Notes under the pieces: model-generated
Told to the model about the DNA's origin: nothing
The model's database searches: none
The model's input: only the letters and a program-made list of their open reading frames with translations
Assembly: GCA_030374805.1 (NCBI GenBank)
Contig: JARGSG010000231.1
Coordinates: 434,001 to 498,000 of the forward strand
Reading direction: 5' to 3'
Length of the DNA: 64,000 bases
From: Gracilaria gracilis
Taxonomy: Eukaryota; Rhodophyta; Florideophyceae; Gracilariales; Gracilariaceae
Program-made: the position numbers and the translations under genes
Part shown: piece by piece, positions 10,655-21,200 of the stretch
Layout of the letters: the number at the start of each line of letters is the position of its first letter
Position numbering within the stretch: the stretch's first letter is position 1

Positions 10655-11690
10655 TGCTGACAAACACCTCATTCGACACTCCAACGACGGGGGTGTCGCA
10701 TTAATCACCACACACTGCGAGTGAGGCGAGTAAGGAGCGCTTCAATTCGAACTAAGCGAGTCACTAAATCACCACTGTTATTCACTCCACAACAAATTTG
10801 TATTAGAGAACATGCTTTCCTCTACATTCTGCCCTCCTTCCATAGCGACCACTCGCATACGGAGCATGCTAGTCGTCACATGTAGCTCACTAAACATCAC
10901 ATGAATGCAAGAAAGCGTTACCTCACAGTTGCCTTGTAATTCATTTTCACCGCCTTCTGTCACAACTCCTTGCCTCTCCACCACAATCCCCCAGTCCCAA
11001 TTCCCTATAAATACCGCCCTCCCACAGTCGAATCCTGTGCCCTCGCTCTTCCCTCCTCGTCGCTGGTCGCCACCTGCACCATGGAGCCGAACCCTCTCGC
11101 ATCGGACGATGGCCTGAAGGGGGGGACGCTCGTCATGCCGCCCACAGGTTGCATTTGGTATTAAAGTGCCGGCGTGTCGCCCTTCGGGCTCTCAAAGTGC
11201 GCGTCCGCCGCCTGCTGGTGCTCTCCAAGTGCATGATCGACACGACCCCAACTAACTAACTTCCACTACCAACTACCAGCAACTAACTATCCTTCATTTC
11301 CCTCTCTGCTTCAAACACACATTTTCTCGTTGCTCTGCAACTCAATTTTTCTCCTCCCCCAATCGACTTACTCTGTTCTCGTTTTTTCTTCTTCTTCTAC
11401 CTCTCTTCCCCAAATCGGCTTGCTCTCCTCTCTCCATCTCTTCTTCCTGCGCTTCCTTGTAGTGGTAGTCAGTCAAATAAATTTGTGTTCTTGCATTTAC
11501 ATTCTTTGCCTTCTTGTTCTCGCTTTCTTGCGTCTTCCCTGTGTTCTTCTTTTTCTTCCCTTTGCCCGTTTCGTTCTGAACAGCGTCCTGAAATGGAGTA
11601 GCTATAGTAGTACATTACAAAGTATGGTATATCCAAATAGACATCAAGAGACTCAACTTCTTCCACACGCTTGGATGTAGTAAGGTTCGC
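10655..11690 (+). repeat. Dispersed repeat, copy 2
   Basis: Direct copy of 3345-4310 with the same order of blocks: TATA box 11006-11011, identical core 11073-11257, pyrimidine-rich region, AATAAA 11476-11481 and the CATCAAGAGACTCAA tail. The flanks of the core show substitutions and small indels relative to copy 1, and the pyrimidine-rich stretch differs in length. No gag, pol or transposase lies between the copies. Confidence 0.6.
11081..11164 (+). CDS. Conserved 27-codon ORF inside repeat copy 2
   Basis: Nucleotide-identical to the ORF at 3750-3833, with the same 75-base spacing from its TATA box. Same caveat: the identical block extends well past the stop, so peptide and RNA explanations are both open. 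Confidence 0.3.
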   Translation: MEPNPLASDDGLKGGTLVMPPTGCIWY

Positions 11691-12247
11691 AACGGATAAT
11701 CTTCAAACAGAGAACCGCTCATCATCATCTTTCTTCTGAGCATGAAAGTACTGGAGCGCGTGCAGCAAGTTACTTTTCGAGGTGTACCTGACCTCGATGT
11801 CGGGGAGCCTCTGTTTGAACATATTCTGCAGCCAAACCCAGAAACAACGCAATGTCGATTTGTTCCAGCGGCCAGAGAGAGCTTACAAGAACGGTTGTGC
11901 ACCACCCACAGTCCTGTGTATGGGCCGTAGATATACAAGGCGATGCAAACCTGTCTTGAACAGTTGTGAAGGCCAAACTTTCCTTCACAAACAGCAGCTT
12001 GTGTGCAAGATGTTTTCTGGGAGTCGAGTGTTGCCAGAAGGAAAGGACTATCAATTTACAATAAGCGCATACCGTCACTTTGATCTTCAGATATCGAGGT
12101 CAAACGAGAAAGACTCTCACACGCAAAGGAAGGTAAGTTAAAGAATGAGGTTGAGGTTTCTATCTAGAGAGATTAGTTTGAGCTTGAGCCGTTTCACTTG
12201 ATACAGTAGAGCAGATGAGCCTATGGTGTGGCCGGATGACGCAACAC
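11691..12247. other. Intergenic region downstream of the MYST gene
   Basis: Only short frames are open here and none is recognised. It probably contains the 3' end of the minus-strand MYST transcript. Confidence 0.3.
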
Positions 12248-13918
12248 TCAGCGACGACGACCTGTGCCCAACCGCGTGGTAGTCGGGCCATTCGCTCCGT
12301 TGGACGGAATCTGAACGCCGGGTCCCATGGTATGCGGCGTCCATCGAATGCAGGTAGGGTCGCACGGCAAGCCGCGATTGCCCATCTTCATGTTGTTGAT
12401 GCGCCTCATGTCAATGATGTGTTGGCCTTCGTAGTACTGAATCAAGTTGAGTGCTTGCAGCGTTCCAACAATGTCATCCGTGTTCATCATTGTCTTCTCG
12501 GATATCTCGTAGATGGTTAGCGCACTATTCTTCTCGTTTCGCAGAAGGTCAACCAGAACTTGTGACCAATAACTTCTGTAGCCAAGCAGACCCAGATCGC
12601 TGAGGGGTTTCTCAGGTGAGCCGACCAAATTCTCCAGCTTACTGAGCTCGTATGAGAAGGAGATGAGGAACTTTCCGTAGCCCTTTCTCTGATACGGTGG
12701 CAGAGTGAGGATACAGGCGACGTTAAAATCTTCCTCGCTATACTTTTCCTTGGAAAAGTATCCCACAATATGGGCGCCGCGCTCGTCGATCTCGCACATG
12801 ATATAAAACCAAAACGGGTCAACATCAAAGAAGAGCGTCTTGTGATCCAGAAAGAGCTTGGCAATGTAGCACAGATTCTGACAATAGATGCGGTTAGTAG
12901 CACCATCGACCTCGAACATGGATATGTTGTCCTTGCGGTAGATCTCCAAGCCAGGCGGGTGACGAAAAGTACAGCGGTTACAATGACGCTGCAAGGCGGG
13001 GCGACTGCGCACAAACTTGAGACAAAACTCGCAAAAGTACAGCGTGGAGTAGGACGAATACTCCGGGGGAAAGGGCGAATAGTACCAGGTATCAATCGCA
13101 AACGGGCCGAGAACAATGGTTTGAATGTTCTTAATCTTGGTATGTTCATCCTTCTTGTCGTCCTGCTGCGTTCTGTCCGTGGCCTTGTTGGCGGCCTTGG
13201 TAATCTCAACCTTGGTAGACTTTCTCTTCTTGCCATCCTTGCGCTTGCGCTCGCTCTTAGCGCGACTGGCATAGTTGGCGCGTTCACTAGCAGCCTTCCT
13301 GGCGCGCATCTTCGCGGCGGACTTGACAAGCGCGCCACGGTCAAAGCGCTCAAAGGTAACCCACTCATCCAGGCGTCGATTAAACGAGGAGTAATGCACA
13401 TAGTACTCATAAACGTCGGTGCCCGGTTGCTGGCGGCGGTTCATAATCTCGCACTCGTGAAAGTCGCTATTGCGCCACATGCAAGGCGCCTTGGTGCCAA
13501 TCTCCAGCGGCTGCTTGAGCAGCACGGTGTCCGCCGCGACCGGCGCGGGCGTGGGCGAGCTCTCCGCCATGGGCGAGCCGCCCGGCGGCGGCGACGCATC
13601 CGGCAGCGGCGACGCGTCCGGCATTGGCGAAGCATCCACCATCGGCGACGCGTCTGGCGCGGGCGACGCGTCCGGCACATCCAGCTGCATAGGCGATGGC
13701 AGCGCATCGCTGCTCTGTCCACCGCCACCGCCACCACCGCCACCACCACTACCACCACCGCCACCGCCACCGCCGCCGCCGCCGCCACCGCCGCCACCGC
13801 CGCCGGGCTGGGCGGGCAGCGCAGCGGGCTGGGCAGCGCGCATCTTGGCGCGCGGCGCGTCAGCGTGCGCGGCGACGGTCCGCGCGCGCGGCGCGACGAT
13901 CTTCTTGCCGAGCCCCAT
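12248..13918 (-). CDS. MYST-family histone acetyltransferase (Tip60/Esa1/HAM type)
   Basis: Acetylates histone lysines, chiefly H4, in a NuA4-like complex (family knowledge). The ATG at 13918 gives 556 residues. The first 135 are disordered: a long poly-Gly run (about residues 40-67) and DASP repeats (PDASPMVDASPMPDASP). A Tudor-knot/chromobarrel follows at about 140-205 (ECEIMNRRQQ...YYVHYSSFNRRLDEWV). The MYST domain covers about 265-510. It contains the C2HC zinc finger CEFC...RHCNRC, the autoacetylated Lys region FLDHKTLFF, the catalytic Cys in VACILTLPPYQ, the acetyl-CoA loop QRKGYGKFL and the catalytic Glu in SPEKPLSDLG. All key residues are present. Chromobarrel plus MYST without a PHD finger fits Tip60/Esa1 rather than MOZ. 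An upstream TTG in frame is not needed. It is divergent from the PUR gene. Confidence 0.95.
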   Translation of the reverse strand: MGLGKKIVAPRARTVAAHADAPRAKMRAAQPAALPAQPGGGGGGGGGGGGGGGGGGSGGGGGGGGGGQSSDALPSPMQLDVPDASPAPDASPMVDASPMPDASPLPDASPPPGGSPMAESSPTPAPVAADTVLLKQPLEIGTKAPCMWRNSDFHECEIMNRRQQPGTDVYEYYVHYSSFNRRLDEWVTFERFDRGALVKSAAKMRARKAASERANYASRAKSERKRKDGKKRKSTKVEITKAANKATDRTQQDDKKDEHTKIKNIQTIVLGPFAIDTWYYSPFPPEYSSYSTLYFCEFCLKFVRSRPALQRHCNRCTFRHPPGLEIYRKDNISMFEVDGATNRIYCQNLCYIAKLFLDHKTLFFDVDPFWFYIMCEIDERGAHIVGYFSKEKYSEEDFNVACILTLPPYQRKGYGKFLISFSYELSKLENLVGSPEKPLSDLGLLGYRSYWSQVLVDLLRNEKNSALTIYEISEKTMMNTDDIVGTLQALNLIQYYEGQHIIDMRRINNMKMGNRGLPCDPTCIRWTPHTMGPGVQIPSNGANGPTTTRLGTGRRR

Positions 13919-13995
13919 ATCGCGCCCGCGTGAACGCAACGCAACGCACGCGCGCGCACGCGAGAGAGAGAGGCAGAGGCAGAGACAGAGACAGG

Positions 13996-13998
<3 letters not shown>

Positions 13999-14060
<62 letters not shown>
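13999..14060. repeat. (AG)31 microsatellite
   Basis: Uninterrupted AG repeat, preceded by imperfect GAGGCAGAGACAGAG units from about 13963. On the MYST coding strand it reads (CT)n some 80-140 bases before the ATG, so it may lie in the 5' leader. Confidence 0.95.
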
Positions 14061-14063
<3 letters not shown>

Positions 14064-14241
14064 CAGAGCCCGTGACCCTGCTAGGATAGACGGAGCGCGC
14101 GTACACTACACGCGATGCGCGCGTCGCGTGGGCGCGTGTGCAGTGTGGCGCGCGCACGTTGACTGCGTATGGCTACGGTAGATATCGATGCGGCGGCAAA
14201 AGCGCGCGGCGGGCGCGCGACGGGGCGCGCGTGACGGGGCG

Positions 14242-14276
14242 CGCGTGACGGGGCGACGCGCGCGCCCCGTCACGCG
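14242..14276. repeat. 14-bp perfect inverted repeat
   Basis: Arms CGCGTGACGGGGCG (14242-14255) and CGCCCCGTCACGCG (14263-14276) enclose 7 bases. The left arm is also part of a direct repeat of GGGGCGCGCGTGAC units just upstream. Confidence 0.85.
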
Positions 14277-14313
14277 ACGGCCGTTCGGACCGCGGCCAAG
14301 CGCCGTTCAAGCG

Positions 14314-14348
14314 GCGGCCGCTGTAAGCGGGGCGGCCGCTGTAAGCGG
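14314..14348. repeat. 18-bp tandem repeat, two copies
   Basis: The unit GCGGCCGCTGTAAGCGG occurs at 14314-14330 and 14332-14348 in the divergent promoter region. Confidence 0.8.
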
Positions 14349-14559
14349 GGGGGCGCAGGCGGTGCGCGCGCGTGACGGGGGGCGTTTGGCGGCTTTTGGG
14401 GCAGCGCGCGGCGCGGCGGCGAGGCGGCACGCGCTGCCGACAGCGCCGCGCGGCGCGGCGCGTTTGGCGCGTCGTTTGTAAATTATGTCGCTCGTGCGCG
14501 CCGCTTGCAGCTGTGCCACCCACAGCGCGTGTGTGTCGCCGCCGTCGTCGTCTTGCCTT

Positions 14560-14592
<33 letters not shown>
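14560..14592. repeat. (GTC)11 microsatellite
   Basis: Eleven GTC units, continued imperfectly to about 14602. It lies about 225 bases before the PUR start codon. Confidence 0.9.
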
Positions 14593-14815
14593 TTCGTCGT
14601 CGTGCTGCTCATTGTCGTGCCGTCGCGTACATACAGCCGTAGATACGGTCGCCGCGTACTTTGTCGCAGCGACGCTCAGCCGCAGTTGGTATTTGCTGTT
14701 TCCGCGCGCCTGTTTGAGCGCGCCGCTGCGTCCGTGCTTGCGCAACGTCCGTGCTTCGTTTGGTAGACACGCCTTTGCATTGTGAGTTGTGTTGCCGCAT
14801 TGAACAGTCGTCAAC

Positions 14816-15625
14816 ATGGGAGAGAACGAGCCAGACAGCCAGCCGGATGGCGTCGTCATTCTGGGTTACGGTAACCGCGACGAGTTGATGAGTGTGCGAA
14901 TCACCGTCGGCACGCGCCGCGTCACCATGGCCTTGTGCGAGAATGATCGCGGAAGGTTTCTACGTCTCATCGACAACCGCTCGCGCATCATGGTGCCAGC
15001 CGCCGGCATCATGCAGATGAGGGACGCCCTCGTCGCGCTGGAGACCGCCTTAGAAACCGCCCCGCCCCCAAAACAACCATCGCAACCGCCGCAGAACGGC
15101 GAGGAAATCAAGTCCGAGCTCATCAGCTCGCAGCGCATTGCGTCCGAAGGCCGCAAGATCTTCCTCGACGTCATGGAGAACGCAAAGGGACGCTATTTCA
15201 AGATCTGCAAGGTGTCTGTGCGTCGTATCAACATGATCATACCCATTCAGGGCCTGCCGTTTCTACGGGAGGCCTTGGATTTGTTGCTGGAGAAGACGCC
15301 GCCGGATACCTCCGTCACAGACCCTTCGTCAGTACAACGTCTCACCAGGACCTTGGAGCGCGTCACCCCGCTCAATGATGGCCCCTCGGTCACACTAAAC
15401 ATTGTGCAACGCGAGATTCGCACCATGGGCAAGCGCGTCATTTTCGAGTCTGGTGCCAATCGTCGCGGTAGCTACATCAAGATCTCCGAGAATAACTTTC
15501 CGCAACGCACCTCTATCATTCTCCCTCACACAACCGTTCCCCAAATAATCGAACTTCTGCAGGAAGTGGTACAGAGTGGAGACCCGGCCGAGGCATTGGA
15601 ATCTGCCAAAGCCGCCCAAACTTGA
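14816..15625 (+). CDS. PUR-domain single-stranded nucleic-acid-binding protein (PUR-alpha like)
   Basis: PUR proteins bind purine-rich single-stranded DNA and RNA and act in transcription and RNA transport (family knowledge). The 269-residue protein shows three PUR repeats: about residues 20-80 (CENDRGRFLRLIDNRSRIMVP), 113-172 (ENAKGRYFKICKVSVRRINMIIP) and 196-255 (SGANRRGSYIKISENNFPQRTSIILP). Each has the beta-strand core with a G-R-[FSY]-[LFI] signature and an aliphatic 'IIP' strand, followed by a helix (LREALDLLLE, IIELLQEVV). Three repeats, with I-II pairing intramolecularly and III dimerising, is the usual architecture. The ATG (CAACATGGG) is the first in frame. The Pro/Gln-rich linker between repeats I and II is variable in the family. 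No intron. Confidence 0.93.
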   Translation: MGENEPDSQPDGVVILGYGNRDELMSVRITVGTRRVTMALCENDRGRFLRLIDNRSRIMVPAAGIMQMRDALVALETALETAPPPKQPSQPPQNGEEIKSELISSQRIASEGRKIFLDVMENAKGRYFKICKVSVRRINMIIPIQGLPFLREALDLLLEKTPPDTSVTDPSSVQRLTRTLERVTPLNDGPSVTLNIVQREIRTMGKRVIFESGANRRGSYIKISENNFPQRTSIILPHTTVPQIIELLQEVVQSGDPAEALESAKAAQT

Positions 15626-15826
15626 CTTGTCAATTTGTGAACTTGCTGTCGTAGCAACCTCTTTTCTTTTATGCATTTCTGGGTAGAAGCGTGCCTGTCG
15701 TCTTCTTAATGTCCTTTCCGGCGACACATGAGTTCCAAAACAACTACCTACAAAAAACTTCCCCAATGGAGTGCTAAACATGATCACATTTGTTGTTCGC
15801 ACCTACATGCCCTTCCATGCTAACTG

Positions 15827-18271
15827 CTAAAGCAAAGCCACATGACGTGGCACCAGTACCACTCTCCTGTTGTACAGCCCATCCGCACCGGACGCCACGC
15901 CCTTTCCGTTCGCCAAATGGCCTGTCAGCCCCTCAAGTGCCTTTAGACCTTCTGACTCTTTTCTTCTGTCCTTTACCGCGTGCAGCAGTTGTTCGGCTAG
16001 TTCGCGTCCTGATTCATCCAGAATGAGCGTCGACAGGTGCGCATCGATTGCGTTGCACGCCCATGAGATGCATCCCTTCATCAAACCCGCCTTTCGTTTT
16101 CGTTTTGTTGTAAACTTGTCGCGTTCAATCCAGTTACTTATCCCCCTATACGACACTGCCGCGTCATAGTCGAATGCAACGTCCACCGCGCCGCTCTTCA
16201 ATTGCCGTGCCGGCTCCGCCAGCACCTGTTGAGCGTCTGCGGGCGCGAATGTTGATCTACTTAGGTACGCCCTAAAGTGAGCGAGTAAGCTTAACACATC
16301 ACTAAAAGGCATCCTTTGAAACGCCTTGATCGCCTGCTTTGTGTCGGTACGACATTCCAGACATCTGTCAAACAACCGCCTCGCACGCTCACGCTGGATA
16401 CGCAGCGGATCGCTATGAGCATTTGTACTTGACAACATGTCGCCCTTCCGCTCCTCATCGCTTGACAAATCCGCCAGTCGCGTGCTGTACCTCAATACCT
16501 TGACAACGTCTTGTTCTGGCAGGTCCCCCACTTCTCGAACTGCCGCTTCCATGGCATGAGAGTATTGTAACCGCTGCATGAGCGGGTCAACCATGGACCT
16601 CATTCTGAATGGCTTTGTGTCGCTGCCCATGTCCCACGAGTCCGAGATATCGACCACAGCCAGTACGGCCTCACTCGATACCACGCCCATTTCTAGCATG
16701 TCCACCAGAGGAACCAAAAACTTGAGATCGCCAAATTCCAGCTCGTACAAACATCTCGCGGTGGTTACAGCCGCAAGGCGCTCGCTTGGCAGTCTTCGCA
16801 GCCCCATGTTGTGCACATCATGACGTACGCCTTTGTTGCGCCTCGTATAATCCTGCACCAACGCCAGCACACTCTCTGCGGTAGGCGTCTTGGATTTTGT
16901 AAGCAACTGTCGAATGATATTGTCCTCTCGCTCATCCTCGCTCAACACGTGCGCCTCAAACAATTTCGGTGACTCGCTGTCGGCATCTGCCGCCGCTTTG
17001 ATAGGAGAGGTAGATAATGGATGGCTTCGAAGAGGCGCAGTCTTCAAGCCGTGAGCAACCTTGTCCACCACATCATCACAATTCCCTTTCCTCGTTAAGG
17101 CCATTCCGAGACTTACTGCTCCTGAACCACCGACTTTCCGGATGTCTAGCTCATGCACACCATATTCTGAAACAAAAAAGGACTCCTCAGAAGCCGGTAA
17201 GCTGCACGAATATTGAATATTATAGTCCACCCGCACATAATCGTGTCCACAAACATATAGTCGATCCCAAACAGAAATGTACCGACCATATCCAACAGCG
17301 AAGAAATCGCCCCAAAGGCTCTTGATAAACCCAGGCCCTTCGTACTCTTGGTCACTCGCCTTGTCTTCTGGTGCTGACGGGCGCAGAACAAGTGCGTAGT
17401 ACATCACGGCTGTTAACGACAGCGGTTTCTTATGCTGCTCAAACGGTGTAGAAAAGAAGTCCACACCTGCCTGAGAAGCAGCTGTTCCCCCATCCTTCAC
17501 TTGCAGTTCGAAGAAGCAAAGATATCCCCCCTCGTACAACACACACAAACAGGTTGGCTTGAGCGCAAAATCTATGATGCGATTCTGCACCTCGTCAGAC
17601 ATATCCGTCGCCTGTTGTGAAGGACTTGATATCAGAACTGGAGCTGAACAGCTTATGTTGATCGAAGCGCTTGTTTCCAGTTGAAGAAAGCGCACGATGC
17701 ATAAATGAAGATTGTTTGCATTTCGCCCAATAATCGATATGCGGTCAGACTCGGTTTGTGAAACGCTCAAAACCTGTTCGATTGAAAGTTCAAAGTCCTT
17801 CACTCTGAAGACCAGAGGTTCGTTTCCACTATCGTCAATAAGCGCCACTTCGCCTGCATGCGATATGACAAACGTAAAAACCGGACTTTCGCCTTGCTTC
17901 GCATTGGTCTTGTAGACTGGCCACATACCAAAAACGGGGGATTCAAAGCGAGTTTCCAATGTAGTATCTGTCTGATAATCAGCAGGTGACCCAGAGGAGC
18001 TCAGTACTTTGATATCATTGCCTGCATCTGACGACGAAATATATACATAACGACGCTGACTTCCAAAGCTCATCTGGGCACGTTTGCCCTGTAATCCGTT
18101 GAGACCCGAAACATTTAACGGCTTCGTATTCCATTGTTCCTCGTCACGTCGAGCAAGATAGAGAGAGCCTTCTTGCCTTTGTCCATCGCAGTATAAAAGA
18201 ATGGTATCGTCACATTTTGTAGTAGCGGCAACAAAACGCCGATGCAAACTGTTTTTGAGCGCTATTTCCAT
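15827..18271 (-). CDS. NOL11-like nucleolar protein (t-UTP of the SSU processome), tentative
   Basis: 814 residues. The N-terminal half (about 1-400) has weak beta-propeller-like repeats (ILLYCDGQ, RYVYISSSDAGNDIKV, FAVGYGRYISVWDRLY). The C-terminal half is alpha-helical (ELEFGDLKFLVPLVDML, AIKAFQRMPFSDVLSLLAHF). The segment GCISWACNAIDAHLSTLIL near residues 735-755 resembles the conserved LLDAHF motif near the end of NOL11, which works with UTP4/UTP10 in pre-rRNA transcription and processing. The assignment rests on architecture plus this short motif, so it is tentative; another propeller-helical scaffold is possible. Start ATG at 18271 is the first in frame. It is convergent with the PUR gene, with 201 bases between the stop codons. 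No intron. Confidence 0.5.
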   Translation of the reverse strand: MEIALKNSLHRRFVAATTKCDDTILLYCDGQRQEGSLYLARRDEEQWNTKPLNVSGLNGLQGKRAQMSFGSQRRYVYISSSDAGNDIKVLSSSGSPADYQTDTTLETRFESPVFGMWPVYKTNAKQGESPVFTFVISHAGEVALIDDSGNEPLVFRVKDFELSIEQVLSVSQTESDRISIIGRNANNLHLCIVRFLQLETSASINISCSAPVLISSPSQQATDMSDEVQNRIIDFALKPTCLCVLYEGGYLCFFELQVKDGGTAASQAGVDFFSTPFEQHKKPLSLTAVMYYALVLRPSAPEDKASDQEYEGPGFIKSLWGDFFAVGYGRYISVWDRLYVCGHDYVRVDYNIQYSCSLPASEESFFVSEYGVHELDIRKVGGSGAVSLGMALTRKGNCDDVVDKVAHGLKTAPLRSHPLSTSPIKAAADADSESPKLFEAHVLSEDEREDNIIRQLLTKSKTPTAESVLALVQDYTRRNKGVRHDVHNMGLRRLPSERLAAVTTARCLYELEFGDLKFLVPLVDMLEMGVVSSEAVLAVVDISDSWDMGSDTKPFRMRSMVDPLMQRLQYSHAMEAAVREVGDLPEQDVVKVLRYSTRLADLSSDEERKGDMLSSTNAHSDPLRIQRERARRLFDRCLECRTDTKQAIKAFQRMPFSDVLSLLAHFRAYLSRSTFAPADAQQVLAEPARQLKSGAVDVAFDYDAAVSYRGISNWIERDKFTTKRKRKAGLMKGCISWACNAIDAHLSTLILDESGRELAEQLLHAVKDRRKESEGLKALEGLTGHLANGKGVASGADGLYNRRVVLVPRHVALL

Positions 18272-21200
18272 CGCATCAACCGTCTATACCAGAATAACTT
18301 TTGCTTTTTTTTGTTTCACGTTGTGGATGCGCACACGACTTGAAACAAGAGTAAGCGTGTGGGCGCTCTCATGCCAAAAACGAGCCGCCTTCTTGACGGG
18401 GGTGGTGATGAACAGCGATGGCGTTGCGTTCAACGTTATGGAGAACAAGTGAAAAAGAAGGCGTAAGAGTTGCCTCCTGTCCAGTGAGTCGTTTGTTGCT
18501 TGTTGGGCTGCTTGGGGAATGCCGTGACCCTCTCCGTCGTCGGCTGTTTTCGGTTTGATCCCATGCTCTTGGCCACGGTTTCACTGGAGGCTACTAATGT
18601 AGTAAGACGCCCCTTTAAAGGCTACTTGTGGCATCAACAGGAAGCGCATGATTTGCTACAGAATAAATTTTATGTCATTTTAGTATTCAATTTTACAGTA
18701 TCTTAATTGTATCCTATTGTAGTTTACAGTAACCTCTTGACATGGTCAACAAGCATTCGTCATCGACGGCGTCTATCGCTCGTGCGTTGATGAATAGATA
18801 CGAGTCGCATGTTGCGACGAGCTTTTCGAGTGCGAAACCAAGAAGAACCGTGTACCGGCACGGTATTCCTTTCAGAAGGTCCCGGTATCTACAGGGATCC
18901 GCTTCCCACCCTCGTTATTCAAATTGGTAAGTCTTTTAGTGTTTGCAATGCGTGATTGGGCATCTTGTGATGAAAACATCAGACCTGTTCCGAACGATTG
19001 ACGTTTGTCAGCTTGTGGACAACCATTTTCGACTGATGGACGCCTATTGACCCGACTTCGAGTTCTAAGTACTTGTGATGACTAACGTTTTGACCAACAT
19101 TGTGTTTTGCTTCAGACAGAGAGCACCCTATGGATCGCTAACAATGTGAGATGTATAGGCCACTGGCGATTGCTCCCTTGCATGTCTGAACTGCAAAATG
19201 GATTTCGCAGCAAACACGTATTCTCTTAGTTGTACCTGTGCCCCGACAAAGCTATCGTGCAACATTGTGGGGTCCTCTTTAGGTTTGCTCCTTCTTCTGG
19301 GAAAGACATGAACCTACATGGACATTCGCTAATACCTCTGTGCCATCAATGTACATCACGCAACATAGTTCACAATCTCCTCACTCTTGATCCTCTGTTG
19401 CGAGCTGACAGTTTTGAAAGGCGAGCCGAGCACGGCGACACTATTGCAAAAAGGGGTGTAAATCTAAGTGATGGATGGTACACGCCACCGCGGTAGTGCA
19501 GAATATCGATATGGAGATGAGCGAATGTACGTTCGTGAAACAGTTCTTTCTCCACATCTCACCTAGAACAGAATGTTTGCCTCGCATAGACGCTGCCTGG
19601 TGGCGTCAAAGACATCCCACCTTTGAAAGTCTAAGAAGAAAGAAAGCACAACAGGCTTTTGCACAATTAGGTCCAGGCCCATGTGAAAGGCTACGGAAGT
19701 CCTCAACTCTATACTTGTCGGGACCTGCAGAGCAGTATACTGCGGAGAGAGGAGAACGAACGAACGAATGGCTTATTTATGAGTTTTTACGCAATCGGCG
19801 CTAGGCAAAGAATGGAGGAGAACCAACTGGTATATGCTTTCGTTCGATCACCGAATAGTGCAACGGGACTTGAGGCATAACAGGACGCACGGGCTGGTCA
19901 TGTTGTAGTTGTACACTGCTGGACAACTTCGATCTCATATCTCATAAAGTATACTCATGTGCGCGGGGCTCCTATGTAATGCTGCCGGCAGTAGTTGAGA
20001 GGTATGTATATGGACGTAGACCAAGGTTTAAAAGAGTCTTGAGTTCTTCATGATGTTTACCGCTTACCTTTTCAAGTGCTCAAGCTAACTGCCACTATTT
20101 GTGGCGAATGGAGACTCGAAGAGTGTTCCCATATGACTCACTGGCCAACACCCACTACAGTTTCGCAAGATGGAAGTTTGTTGTGTGCGATGTGAAGAGT
20201 GTTGCTGGTTGTACTGGCTAAGCATGATCAATTTCTATGGCTTCTCAGTTCACAGAATGTGTTTAGATCCAACAGGATCGTACACCCAAGATTCTGTTCG
20301 AATCTGTGACTTAAATCACACGTCGCGTGGAAGTTTAAACGCAAGGTACCGTTGTTGTACCTTCGTAGATGCACCAGTTCGCACTGCGTAAGCCGGATGT
20401 TTTGACGAGAATTCCGTGTGCAACACACAGCTGCGACAAAATGCATGCCGAAGCAAGTGACTCAATAAAGACATTTGGCGATGTCATTGTGAAAGAAGCT
20501 TTTAAAGCGTGTGCATCGTACAACCAATAGCATATGACACCAGGATGGTGAATGGGTAAGCATTGATGTTTCTTCAGGCATATTCAAATTTGGCAGCTTT
20601 AGCACTGGCTGCAAGAAAGTGGAACAAGGGCGATTCATGAGTTTTTGTGGAACTAAAGCGATCCGTGATTTGAGAGTCGCGCAAGTTGGGAGTGCGGCCA
20701 CACAAAAGGGCCCGTTTCGCAGCATGTATTTCGTAAGGTGTACTGCAGGTGTCGTTGACTCCTTTCGAAGCGGTGAGAACGAGCTTAGACTGTCAGCTCA
20801 AAAGTGACTGCTGTGAGCATAAGGATAAAGGAATAGCATGTTTTGCTGCGCGCCATCAAGACGCAGGGGAGGGAGGGCATGATGCGCTACTGCGTCGGGT
20901 CAGTATTGAGGTAGATACAGACCAGATCAGGGTGGGGGTCGTGGTGAAGGCGCCACGACGGAGGTAATGCATGACGTAAAGGGGGGCCAATTAAGCGGCA
21001 GGTAGAGCGGACAGAGAAGCTTTGGAGTTCCAGGCAGCAAGTTCCAGCCGGCTATGGTCTGATTCACGAAGACTGATGCGAACGGCAGTGACTGCGAAAC
21101 TTACCGACGTCTCCCGCTCGCCGCTGCGGCAGAGAGACGACTTGCTCGTGCATTACTGCATCGGATCAAGGCGCGCAGCGGCGCTACATGCAAAAAGCTT

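Larger units (their letters stand above)
13919..14815. promoter_or_regulatory. Divergent promoter region of MYST and PUR genes
   Basis: Nearly 900 bases separate the two divergent starts. They hold a (AG)31 tract (13999-14060), dense CGCG runs, a 14-bp perfect hairpin (14242-14276), an 18-bp tandem repeat with NotI-like GCGGCCGC sites (14314-14348) and a (GTC)n tract (14560-14592). A bidirectional promoter is inferred from the gene arrangement; no TATA box was seen. Confidence 0.5.

Noticed and set aside
3345-11690. The two dispersed repeats as LTRs of one retrotransposon
   Set aside because: The interval has no gag, RT, integrase, primer-binding site or polypurine tract, and no target duplication could be matched; they are treated as separate repeat copies.
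13441-14181. Long Arg/Ala-rich and repetitive frames overlapping the MYST gene and its promoter
   Set aside because: They are frame shadows of the poly-Gly/DASP region and of the AG microsatellite.
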